A stretch of 54,107 bases of DNA from JBCCGR01 sp039029195 (GTDB lineage Bacteria > Pseudomonadota > Alphaproteobacteria > Rhizobiales > Rhizobiaceae), in assembly GCA_039029195.1 (NCBI GenBank), contig JBCCGR010000028.1:1-54107 (forward strand), read 5' to 3'. This document shows positions 26,143 to 34,225 of the stretch, one piece after another. The notes beneath the pieces were generated by a model that did no database searches, was not told where the DNA came from, and saw nothing but the letters and a program-made list of their open reading frames with translations. A program made the translations under genes and the position numbers. Position 1 is the stretch's first letter, and every line of letters begins with the position of its first letter.

Positions 26143-28662
26143 ATGTATGCATTGACCTCCGGGTTGTGGTTACTCAGCTTCGTCGCCATTTCTTTGTCAG
26201 TCGGTTACTATACGATGACGCTTGGCCGGCAACTTGCGCTTCCAAGACCGGCCCGTTTTGCACTTGGCGCTTCTCTTGCACCCAATCTGATCGGCGCCTG
26301 GACCCTCGCGTTCACACTCATCGCGCCGCAATCCAACCGATGGTTGCTTTTGTTGATCCCTTTGGCTGTTGCCGCAGCCTTTCTCCTGTTCAACATTCGA
26401 GCGTTCTTGCGCCAAACGGCTTTCAAACTTGCCAGACAATTATGGCAGCGGAAGTCGCTGGTAAAAATCGTCGTGCTTCTGGGTTACGCCGCAATCTTCG
26501 GTGCGCTGTTGCAGGCGATTCGGTTTCAGCTGGGACAAGCGATCAGCGGTTCTGATGCACTCCAGTATCTGACCGAAGCAAAGACGCTGGCAGAAAACCT
26601 GAATCTGGCGGATTACTCCGGATTTCGGGGAACAAGCGACGGATCGTTGAGAGGCGACTTTCACGGAGCGAGCTGGCCCGCGCTGTTTGCACACGCGCTG
26701 TCAGCCAACGCAATCGCCACCGGGGAAATCGGATTTCCGCAGGACCTTGCGGTCAGGTTGTCAGTCGCCATGACATTTGTGGCCATGCTGATCGGCTTCT
26801 TCGCTCTGGCAGCGTCTGTCGACAGGGTTTGGCTTCTGCCTCTTGTGGCGATGGTGTTCTTCTTATCGACGAAGGATTTGGACTACGTTCTCACATCTGC
26901 AAGTCGCGATGCGTTTCGCCTTATTCCTCTATTCACGTTGATCGCTTTGCTGATGTCGCAGTTCGTCAGACCGACAATCAACAGGTTCAAATTGTCCGTC
27001 GGGGTGCTGCTCATTGCCGTGTCCTGGGCAACTGTAAACGGTCACACGCTGTCGATCATGGAAGTTCCAATCATTGTCGGCGCTTGGCTAGTTGCCTGTT
27101 TCGTCTTCAAACGCGGGAACCTGAAAACATATTTCCTGACACTGACATGCATCGCTGCGGGGGCAATTCTGGGGGGCGCGCACTATATCGTGGCCCTCTT
27201 GGAAACCGGGTCCATATGGGGTGACAACGCCCTTGCCGAGTCGGTGCTTGTCGGGACGGTGTACGAATCATCATTGAGGGCCGTGCATGATGCCAGATTG
27301 AGTTTTGGCCCAGGTTTCCTTCGACTGATCGCGCACATCGTCGAAAGAAATGCAGTTCAAATTTTGCTCGCGACCATCACCTTGGTCGTTGTTTTAACAA
27401 TGACGTCTCCGAACAAGCGCCGTTATCTCAGCGGCGATGCATTTTTATCTGCATCTCTGTTCAAGCAACAATATTTCATGGCCGTTGTCACATTAGCGAT
27501 ATTTTTGTTGATATTCGTCATCGGCCAACTTCCCTTTGTAAATTTGACATATTCGGCGGCTGCAAATTTCCGATATTCTTTTTTGTTGAACTCCCTCGCG
27601 AGCATCGTTTCAGCGATTGGGATTGTGACTTTATTAAAATCTCCTAAAATACCGCGCGATGCGTCTGAAGTTGTCGACATATTGGTAAAAACATATGGAA
27701 TCATCTCACGGACGGCAATCCATATATATAAGTACATCACAGGCCTGAACTGGGGGTCCGTTTCAGCCGTCAACCTTCTTATAGCTGCGATGGGGATCGC
27801 TTATTTGTTCGGAAATTTCAGCACACCGAGATGGTTTTACACATATACCGGCAGGCTGGAAAACCTTCCTGATATAAATGATGCAGCAAAGTCGGTTCCA
27901 GCCGATTGCAAGTACATATCCGATAGCGAAGCCCTTGCCTATCAAATCGATACTCCTGTAATTAAGTTGTATTCTCGCCCAACGGCGTCACTATTTCAGG
28001 CCAATTCCGCCGGCGAAATTGAACAATATATGAAAACCAACAGTGTTTGTTTTCTAGTTATCTCAAAATCATTATATTTAAACAGCAGCTCTAGAGAGAC
28101 GCCAATGGGATTGTTTATCGACAGTCCGGATTCAATGATCAAATCAGGATTTGGCCGCGACGTGTACGAAGGCCATGATCTGAGTTTTCTCAAAAGCGTC
28201 TTTGTTAAGACCCCGGTCACCCGAGTCTCTGGTTTGGGCGCAGCATTGGAACTGGAGATGCCAATCGATCTGAAACGGAACGATCGCCTGAAGGTGTCTT
28301 ATTTGCTGAGAACATCACATGCCGACACGGTGGGTCTTGCATCGAACCAAAACGAGAAAGGCAAACAATACGAAAAGCATCCCGGAGACGGATATTGGCG
28401 ATGGCATACCACTGAGATCATCATTGAGCAGGATGGCAAGCCGACCCTGCTGCTGGGAGACATTCAACATAAATTTGACCCCGATCTTCGGGCCTCGACG
28501 ACGGTAAGTTTCGAATTTGCAATTGTGTCAGCCACGGTCAATGGCAGCAATTCCGACGTGGTATGGTCAGCGCAAAAAAGTGATACAAATGGTGATGACG
28601 CCAAGCACTGGAAAACCATTCCCGATGAGGGCACCTCAATGGAGTGGACACAACTGAACTGA
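26143..28662 (+). CDS. Large polytopic membrane protein with soluble C-terminus (glycosyltransferase-like, unassigned)
   Basis: 839 aa from the ATG (a TTG four codons upstream is an alternative). About 12 hydrophobic helices in residues 1-560, with an extracytoplasmic stretch (about 145-190, SGSDALQYLTEAKTLAENL) reminiscent of the first loop of GT-C type transferases, then about 270 soluble residues. There is no clear catalytic motif. The third quarter of the gene (roughly 27400-28100) is clearly more AT-rich than flanking genes. Product probably handles lipid-linked sugars in the inner membrane; I do not recognise a named family. Confidence 0.6.
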   Translation: MYALTSGLWLLSFVAISLSVGYYTMTLGRQLALPRPARFALGASLAPNLIGAWTLAFTLIAPQSNRWLLLLIPLAVAAAFLLFNIRAFLRQTAFKLARQLWQRKSLVKIVVLLGYAAIFGALLQAIRFQLGQAISGSDALQYLTEAKTLAENLNLADYSGFRGTSDGSLRGDFHGASWPALFAHALSANAIATGEIGFPQDLAVRLSVAMTFVAMLIGFFALAASVDRVWLLPLVAMVFFLSTKDLDYVLTSASRDAFRLIPLFTLIALLMSQFVRPTINRFKLSVGVLLIAVSWATVNGHTLSIMEVPIIVGAWLVACFVFKRGNLKTYFLTLTCIAAGAILGGAHYIVALLETGSIWGDNALAESVLVGTVYESSLRAVHDARLSFGPGFLRLIAHIVERNAVQILLATITLVVVLTMTSPNKRRYLSGDAFLSASLFKQQYFMAVVTLAIFLLIFVIGQLPFVNLTYSAAANFRYSFLLNSLASIVSAIGIVTLLKSPKIPRDASEVVDILVKTYGIISRTAIHIYKYITGLNWGSVSAVNLLIAAMGIAYLFGNFSTPRWFYTYTGRLENLPDINDAAKSVPADCKYISDSEALAYQIDTPVIKLYSRPTASLFQANSAGEIEQYMKTNSVCFLVISKSLYLNSSSRETPMGLFIDSPDSMIKSGFGRDVYEGHDLSFLKSVFVKTPVTRVSGLGAALELEMPIDLKRNDRLKVSYLLRTSHADTVGLASNQNEKGKQYEKHPGDGYWRWHTTEIIIEQDGKPTLLLGDIQHKFDPDLRASTTVSFEFAIVSATVNGSNSDVVWSAQKSDTNGDDAKHWKTIPDEGTSMEWTQLN

Positions 28663-28968
28663 GCTCGCGGACCCGAGGATCAAAAATTGTCGCAACCAGC
28701 CCAATCCCGCCATCTGAACGACCAATTCAGGTTGACCCACTTCAAAATTGCCGCTACGCCCCGGCAGGGACAGTTTGCTGGTCGATGGCCTTGATTGATC
28801 TCAGGTTTATTGATTTCACAACGTTGAGTGTTTCCTATCGCTTAGAACCTGCAGACGCCCTGTCGTCCCGCTCGCTCCGGAGAGCCTTTTGGCAACTACA
28901 TCCTTGTGAAATGGAACAAAATGGAACGTGAGTCTCGCGTCCCGCTAATCACGACTAGGACGCATTGA
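28663..28968. other. Non-coding gap between the membrane protein and amidotransferase genes
   Basis: 306 bp. I see no convincing gene, terminator or promoter. A 95-codon open frame crossing it has no family features. It probably holds the promoter of the amidotransferase fusion gene. Confidence 0.5.
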
Positions 28969-30963
28969 ATGTGTGGAATATTTGGTATCATTGCTGATCC
29001 ACAAAGATTCCCGCGCGAACAGCTTCATCGTTCGCTTGAGAAATTGTTCCTGCTTTCAGAAACAAGAGGCAAGGAATCCTCAGGTATTGCTGTGGTTTTG
29101 CCGGATTCCGTTTCAATCCAGAAAAGTCCTGTTCGACCCAAACAGCTGCTCAAAACCAAAAGCTTCAAATCGTTCGTTTCAAATGCGGTGGGTCAGATTT
29201 ACGACTCTGCGCAGCCTTTTGCCATATTTGGACATTCCCGCCTTGTTACAAATGGCGCACAGAACATTCACGCAAACAATCAACCTGTTATTTCCGGTAG
29301 TGCAGTTGGCGTTCACAACGGCATTCTGGTGAACGATGCGCAACTTTGGCAGTCCGTTGATGGACTGGAACGGCTTGCAGAGGTCGACACAGAAGTTCTG
29401 CTTCAATTGATTTCAAAATCGCTGTCGAAGGGTGAAAATCTGGCGCATGCCGTAAAGGGTGCGTTCGACATGGTTGTCGGCACTGTGTCCACCGCCATTG
29501 CATTCGACGAGTTGGACTGCGTATTGCTGGCAACCAACAATGGCTCGTTGTACACGGCACTTGACCCGCAAACCGGCACACTGGCATTCGCGTCAGAACG
29601 CTACATTCTTGAGGAGTTCCTCAAAAACAATGGGCTTGGCGCCGATACTGCTTTAACTGCAGAACAAGTCGCGGCTGACGATGCATTGATCGTTCGGCTC
29701 AACGATCTCGAGGTCATCAAGATCAATCTTGATCAGGATGAAGCTCCTGACGCCGACATCAACAAAAGATCAAGAAAGATTCTCGATCAGACTCCTGAAG
29801 CCGCACGCCACACGGATGTGAATTCCGCCCCCAAAAGTACCACCGTGAGCCTCGGTCAGTTCGATATCGATACAAAACCGATCGACGCGTTAAAGAGGTG
29901 CACCAAATGCATCTTGCCGGAAACCGTTCCGTACATCGAATTTGATGCTGGCGGTGTGTGCAACTTCTGCAATTCGCACACTCCCAAGAAGTATCTCGGC
30001 AAAGCAGCCTTGGAGGCTGCCGCCGAGAAACTGAAAGCCAACCGAACAAAAGACGGTACCGATTGCCTCTTCACGCTCAGCGGTGGTCGGGACAGTAGTT
30101 TCGGACTTCATTACGCGGTTCGGGAACTGGGTCTGAAGCCAGTGACCTACACCTACGACTGGGGAATGATCACGGATCTCGCCAGAAGAAATCAGGCGCG
30201 AATGTGCGGCGAACTGAAAGTGGAGCACATCCTGGTTTCGGCGGACATAACCGAAAAGCGCGCCAACATTCGGCGCAATGTCAGTGCCTGGCTAAAACGG
30301 CCAAGCCTGGGGATGATCCCATTGTTCATGGCCGGCGACAAACAGTACTTCTACTTCGCCAACGACATCGGTCAGAAGATGGGTTTGGAAACAACCGTCC
30401 TTGCCTCAAATCCATTGGAAAAAACACACTTTAAGGCAGGGTTTTGTGGCGTTGCTCCAACATTGGGACACAGACCCTCCAGCATGTCGCAAGCCAAGAT
30501 GGCAAGCTTTTATGGCCGAAATTTCTTGATGAATCCTTCGTATATCAATCGCTCTTTGGTTGACACGATGGGAGCATTCGCCAGCTATTATCTAATCAAA
30601 CATCAGTATCTGCGACTGTTTGATTACATCCCGTGGATCGAGGAGGACGTTAACTCAACCCTGTTGAAAGAGTATGATTGGGAAACCGCCAAAGACACCA
30701 ATTCAACCTGGCGAATTGGCGATGGAACCGCAGCGTTCTACAACTACATCTACTACAAGGTCGCTGGATTTAGCGAGAATGATACATTCCGCTCAAACCA
30801 AATTCGAGAGGGAATGCTGGACCGGGAATCTGCCCTTTCAATGTCTCGGGAGGAAAATCAGCCACGGTTCGAATCGATTGCCTGGTATTGCGATGTCATT
30901 GGTCTTGATCCAGTGGAGGTACTGACCGCGATTTCACGCATCTCCCCACTGTACGCGCGGTGA
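28969..30963 (+). CDS. Class II glutamine amidotransferase fused to an N-acetyl-sugar amidotransferase (WbpG/PseA-like)
   Basis: 664 aa bifunctional protein. N-terminal half (1 to about 250): Ntn-type glutaminase beginning MCGIFGII with nucleophile Cys2, then RGKESSGIAVV and GHSRLVTNG...VHNGI as in GlmS/PurF. After a linker comes a WbpG/PseA/LegG-type domain (about 305-664): CTKCILPET at 311, GVCNFC, and the PP-loop SGGRDSS at 371 that adenylates the sugar, then YDWGMITDLARRNQARM. Predicted reaction: glutamine-derived ammonia converts the N-acetyl group of a sugar to acetamidino, or forms a uronamide. Known WbpG proteins use a separate class I (HisH-like) glutaminase; here a class II domain is built in. 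The DUF354 gene follows by 10 bp. Confidence 0.85.
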   Translation: MCGIFGIIADPQRFPREQLHRSLEKLFLLSETRGKESSGIAVVLPDSVSIQKSPVRPKQLLKTKSFKSFVSNAVGQIYDSAQPFAIFGHSRLVTNGAQNIHANNQPVISGSAVGVHNGILVNDAQLWQSVDGLERLAEVDTEVLLQLISKSLSKGENLAHAVKGAFDMVVGTVSTAIAFDELDCVLLATNNGSLYTALDPQTGTLAFASERYILEEFLKNNGLGADTALTAEQVAADDALIVRLNDLEVIKINLDQDEAPDADINKRSRKILDQTPEAARHTDVNSAPKSTTVSLGQFDIDTKPIDALKRCTKCILPETVPYIEFDAGGVCNFCNSHTPKKYLGKAALEAAAEKLKANRTKDGTDCLFTLSGGRDSSFGLHYAVRELGLKPVTYTYDWGMITDLARRNQARMCGELKVEHILVSADITEKRANIRRNVSAWLKRPSLGMIPLFMAGDKQYFYFANDIGQKMGLETTVLASNPLEKTHFKAGFCGVAPTLGHRPSSMSQAKMASFYGRNFLMNPSYINRSLVDTMGAFASYYLIKHQYLRLFDYIPWIEEDVNSTLLKEYDWETAKDTNSTWRIGDGTAAFYNYIYYKVAGFSENDTFRSNQIREGMLDRESALSMSREENQPRFESIAWYCDVIGLDPVEVLTAISRISPLYAR

Positions 30964-30973
30964 GATGAAATAG

Positions 30974-32014
30974 ATGCAGGTTCTGTTTGATTTCGGCCAT
31001 CCGGCGCACGTGCACTTGTTTCGAAATGCTGCGAGACAGTTGATTGAGCGTGGCGACAGTGTGGTTATCACCGCCAGAGACCGCGGAATCATTACGCACT
31101 TGCTGAAACACTACGAGCTCGACTATTCGATTGCGTCGACGCCAAGACAGGGTCTGGTCGGAAACATTGTCGAGCTTATGGTGCACAATTGGCAGGTTCT
31201 CAAGAAATGCCTGAAGTCACGCCCTGATCTGCTTATTGGAACCTCGGTCTCGGTTGCACACGTTGGAAGACTGATTGGACGACCATCAATCGTGCTGAAC
31301 GAAGACGACGCCGACTATGTTCCGTTGTTTGCAAAGATCACCTATCCGTTTGCTTCAAGGATCGTAATTCCGTCTGTTTTACGCGACCCGAAAACTGCCA
31401 AGGTTCTGACACATGAAAGCTATCACGAACTAGCTTACCTGCATCCCGATCACTTCACACCAGATCCAGGCGCCCTTTCGATACTGGGCGTTCAACCCGG
31501 CGATCCATTTTTCATAATCCGGGTTGTGGACCTTGCCGCACACCATGATGCCGGTGAAGAAGGCCTGTCTCCTGAGCAGGTCGAGAAGCTCGTTGAGATG
31601 TTTGAACCACACGGCCAGGTGTTCGTGAATTCGGAAGGGTCTTTACCTGCAAACCTGAAGAACCGTGCATTCCACGCCCCGCCCGAACAAATGCACAACA
31701 TCATGGCTTTCACCAAACTGCTGGTGAGCGACAGTCAGACGATGACGATGGAGGCAGCGGTTCTTGGACGCCCGGCATTTCGGTGCAACACGTTTGTTGG
31801 ACGATGCTCGGTAATTGAGGAACTGGAACAACGGTTCAATCTTGCTTGGGGATACCACCCCTCACAGTTTGATCAGATGACACATGATATTCAGGAGCTT
31901 CTGGGCAATCCCGATCTGGAGCAGGAGATGGCTGAACGTCGCGCCCACATGCTCGAACACAAAGTCAACTTCGCCAACTGGATCCTGGAACAAATCGACC
32001 GCCGGTTCGCATAG
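30974..32014 (+). CDS. DUF354-family protein (GT-B/epimerase-like fold)
   Basis: 346 aa. Start VLFDFGHPAHVHLFRNAARQ, then RDRGIITHLLKHYELDY, DLLIGTSVSVAHVGRLIGRP and a C-terminal VSDSQTMTMEAAVLGRPAFR, the pattern of DUF354. The double-Rossmann layout resembles UDP-GlcNAc 2-epimerase and MurG, so it is a likely glycosyltransferase or sugar epimerase, not characterised. It is only 10 bp after the amidotransferase fusion, suggesting the two act on the same sugar. Followed by a possible terminator. Confidence 0.82.
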   Translation: MQVLFDFGHPAHVHLFRNAARQLIERGDSVVITARDRGIITHLLKHYELDYSIASTPRQGLVGNIVELMVHNWQVLKKCLKSRPDLLIGTSVSVAHVGRLIGRPSIVLNEDDADYVPLFAKITYPFASRIVIPSVLRDPKTAKVLTHESYHELAYLHPDHFTPDPGALSILGVQPGDPFFIIRVVDLAAHHDAGEEGLSPEQVEKLVEMFEPHGQVFVNSEGSLPANLKNRAFHAPPEQMHNIMAFTKLLVSDSQTMTMEAAVLGRPAFRCNTFVGRCSVIEELEQRFNLAWGYHPSQFDQMTHDIQELLGNPDLEQEMAERRAHMLEHKVNFANWILEQIDRRFA

Positions 32015-32106
32015 ACGCCACACCTGTTGACGACATTGCGATGGCGTGGATCAGTCAGCGCTGGGTGGGCCCAGGCTGAGAAAACTTCTGTTGCCGGACA
32101 GTTTGT

Positions 32107-32135
32107 CGATGCATGTTCGGGCATCGGGACTTTTT
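32107..32135 (+). terminator. Possible rho-independent terminator after the DUF354 gene
   Basis: Stem CGATGC/GCATCG with an 8-base loop, then GGAC and TTTTT. The stem is short and the T-run is offset by four bases, so this is moderate support only. It lies between convergent genes. Confidence 0.4.
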
Positions 32136-32178
32136 CAGGCGAATTGACACCTGCACTCCCTGCCCGTGTCCACGGTTT

Positions 32179-33288
32179 TTAGAGCTCCGCAGATGCTTCG
32201 GTCGCAGAACCGGCAATTAGCCGGTGCGCAATTTTGTGAGATGCCTCACCATTTCCATAGGGACGGAAATCGTTCATCGAAAACCCTGTGGGATTGAGTA
32301 GCGTCGATGTCATCGCTTCGGCATCCGTTGGCGGCAAGAGCTGGTTCCACCCACCATCGACAAGCTCAATCCACTCGGTTTCCTCTCTGAGTGTGAAACA
32401 GACTTTCCCGCAAAAGAAGGCTTCTTTTTGAACCCCTCCGGAATCTGTTGCAACCAATGACGCGCCGTCCAGCAATGCAAGCATATCCAGGTAGCTGACC
32501 GGGGGAATGAATAGAATGTTCTGCTGATACTTTTCGAGGAGCTCGAGCCGCTCCAACATTGCTTTTGTGCGCGGATGTAACGGACAGACGACCGGGAGCG
32601 ATTTAGAAACGTCTGACAGTGCGTCGAAAATCAGCTTAAGCCGCGCTTCATCGTTCGTGTTTTCAGCCCGATGGACGGTTGCCAGAATGTAGTCACGACC
32701 CTCAACGCCAATTTCGGACAAAACCCGGCTGTTTGATATTGCGCGCTCTTTGTTCAGCATCAATACGTCGTACATAACATCGCCGGAGAAGAAGATCGAT
32801 TCATCGCTCTGTCCCTCGTGCGAAAGATGCTTCACCGCTGTGATACTGGGAGCAAACAAAAGCGTCGAAATCGAATCCGTTGCGATACGATTGATCTCTT
32901 CGGGCATTGCCCGATTGAATGATCGCAAGCCCGCTTCAACGTGCGCAACCGGTATGTTCAATTTGGCCGACGCGATCGCTCCCGCAAGCGTGCTGTTTGT
33001 GTCGCCATACACAACAACCCAGTCTGGCATTTCATCGACGAATATTTTTTCGATGCCCTCCAGCATTCGACCAGTCTGCACTCCATGCGGTCCCGATCCG
33101 ACTCCCAGATTGTACTTTGGAGTCTTGATGTTGAGATCATCGAAAAACACGGCCGATAGCTTGTGGTCATAATGTTGGCCGGTATGGAGTAGAATTTCCT
33201 CCGCACCCCCGTGTTGAGCAATCGCGCGAGATACTGCCGCAGCCTTCACAAACTGCGGTCTTGCGCCAATTACAGTGCAGATTTTCAT
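32179..33288 (-). CDS. wecB: UDP-N-acetylglucosamine 2-epimerase (non-hydrolysing)
   Basis: 369 aa cytoplasmic enzyme interconverting UDP-GlcNAc and UDP-ManNAc for surface polysaccharide synthesis. Typical features: IGARPQFVKAAAVSRAI at the start, HTGQHYDHKLS, VYGDTNSTLAGAIASAKLNIPVAHVEAGLRSFNRAMPEE-type segment (residues about 95-140), ATVHRAENTNDEARL and SYLDMLALLDGASLVATDSGGVQKEAFF. All family catalytic regions (Asp, His, Glu) are visible. Convergent with the DUF354 gene. It supplies ManNAc-type precursor to the cluster; whether the product is the substrate of the amidotransferase fusion is speculative. Confidence 0.93.
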   Translation of the reverse strand: MKICTVIGARPQFVKAAAVSRAIAQHGGAEEILLHTGQHYDHKLSAVFFDDLNIKTPKYNLGVGSGPHGVQTGRMLEGIEKIFVDEMPDWVVVYGDTNSTLAGAIASAKLNIPVAHVEAGLRSFNRAMPEEINRIATDSISTLLFAPSITAVKHLSHEGQSDESIFFSGDVMYDVLMLNKERAISNSRVLSEIGVEGRDYILATVHRAENTNDEARLKLIFDALSDVSKSLPVVCPLHPRTKAMLERLELLEKYQQNILFIPPVSYLDMLALLDGASLVATDSGGVQKEAFFCGKVCFTLREETEWIELVDGGWNQLLPPTDAEAMTSTLLNPTGFSMNDFRPYGNGEASHKIAHRLIAGSATEASAEL

Positions 33289-33655
33289 TGGGTTGTGGCT
33301 TCGTTTCTAACAATGTGTTTGCAGTATTTCGCTCAAGAAACTGCAAACCTGAGGAGGTTTTCCGCCCTCTTATACCGACAGACGATTGATGCCAATGCTC
33401 CAATTTGACTTCGCACAGACGTTGATTGCCAGCGGCTGAACAACGCTCAGGGAAGAAACCTGCTGCAATGTGGGACAAGTTGCGAAGGTCACCCTAGAAC
33501 AGCTGCCATTGTTAAAACTGGAACAAATACCTCCACGGCTTCAGTGACGCAGAATTCTCGCGCCGATAGTTGCGAGCCAATGACTTTACGGCTATCACGT
33601 CCCGAGTTTTGGCGCGGCTACCGGGCTGCTGAAAATCAACTAAATTGGGAAATGC
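33289..33655. other. Divergent intergenic region between wecB and the SxtJ-like gene
   Basis: 367 bp without a credible gene; an open frame from 33544 overlaps the SxtJ-like gene out of frame and has no features. It must hold the two outward promoters. The one clear structure is the inverted repeat at 33317-33348. Confidence 0.5.
33317..33348. promoter_or_regulatory. Inverted repeat upstream of wecB
   Basis: Perfect 9-bp arms GTTTGCAGT/ACTGCAAAC separated by 14 bases, starting 29 bases upstream of the wecB start. It could be a leader hairpin or a binding site for a dimeric regulator. Confidence 0.45.
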
Positions 33656-34054
33656 ATGCGCAGTCAGCAAATCGGACCGAGCGACCGCAAGTTTGGCTAT
33701 TTCTTCTCAGTGCTGATGCTTCTGGTGGGTTGGTTCTTCTACGGTGATGGCCAGGGTGTGTTGGTTCACGTTCCATTCGGCTTGGCTTTGTTTTTCTTTG
33801 CTTCCGCAAGCATCTACCCGAGTATTCTGGCCCCTTTGAACGCCAGCTGGATGAAACTTGGCTACGTGTTGGCGCGCATTGTTAACCCGATTGTGATGGG
33901 CATTATATTCTTTGGCATTATTACGCCTCTTGCCGTGATCGTACGCACATTCGGGCGCGACGAACTTCGACTAAAGCCCCAATCCGGTCCGAGCCATTGG
34001 AAAGCCAAAGACCCAGATGACGGGCAAGCCAGCTCGTTCAAAGATCAGTTTTAG
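33656..34054 (+). CDS. SxtJ-family small membrane protein
   Basis: 132 aa. Three hydrophobic stretches (about 14-32, 36-55, 63-96) and the C-terminal polar signature FGRDELRLKP found in SxtJ-family proteins. It precedes a DUF5989 microprotein and a carbamoyltransferase, the usual order for this family across bacteria. Function unknown; the name comes from a saxitoxin cluster but does not imply toxin synthesis here. Probably a membrane partner of the glycan-carbamoylating module. Confidence 0.75.
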   Translation: MRSQQIGPSDRKFGYFFSVLMLLVGWFFYGDGQGVLVHVPFGLALFFFASASIYPSILAPLNASWMKLGYVLARIVNPIVMGIIFFGIITPLAVIVRTFGRDELRLKPQSGPSHWKAKDPDDGQASSFKDQF

Positions 34055-34065
34055 GAGTCAATCCA

Positions 34066-34215
34066 GTGCGCACGGTTTTGGAACTGCTTCGCTTTTTCGC
34101 GCGGCGTAAAAAGTACTGGCTTATCCCGGTGGTGACCATAATGATCGTGATTGGCGCGATTTTGATTTTCGCTCAAGGTTCAGTGGTGGCACCCCTGATA
34201 TACACGCTGTTCTAG
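34066..34215 (+). CDS. DUF5989-type 49-residue membrane microprotein
   Basis: Encodes 49 aa from GTG with AGGAG at 34053-34057. Layout: MRTVLELLRFFARRKKYWL (basic amphipathic start), one helix PVVTIMIVIGAILIFAQGS, and the ending VVAPLIYTLF. This basic-helix-QGSxVAPxIYTLF pattern is that of the small proteins that accompany SxtJ and NodU/TobZ-type carbamoyltransferases. It is shorter than common gene-finding cut-offs. 12 bp after the SxtJ-like stop and 10 bp before the carbamoyltransferase start, so part of one operon. Confidence 0.82.
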   Translation: MRTVLELLRFFARRKKYWLIPVVTIMIVIGAILIFAQGSVVAPLIYTLF

Positions 34216-34225
34216 GACACACTCC

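Noticed and set aside
28644..28931. 95-codon frame in the gap before the amidotransferase fusion
   Set aside because: Overlaps the end of the membrane protein gene out of frame, lacks a ribosome-binding site and any recognisable feature.
33656..34215. Saxitoxin-related biosynthesis because of the SxtJ name
   Set aside because: SxtJ-like and DUF5989 proteins are widespread with carbamoyltransferases; none of the core saxitoxin genes are present.
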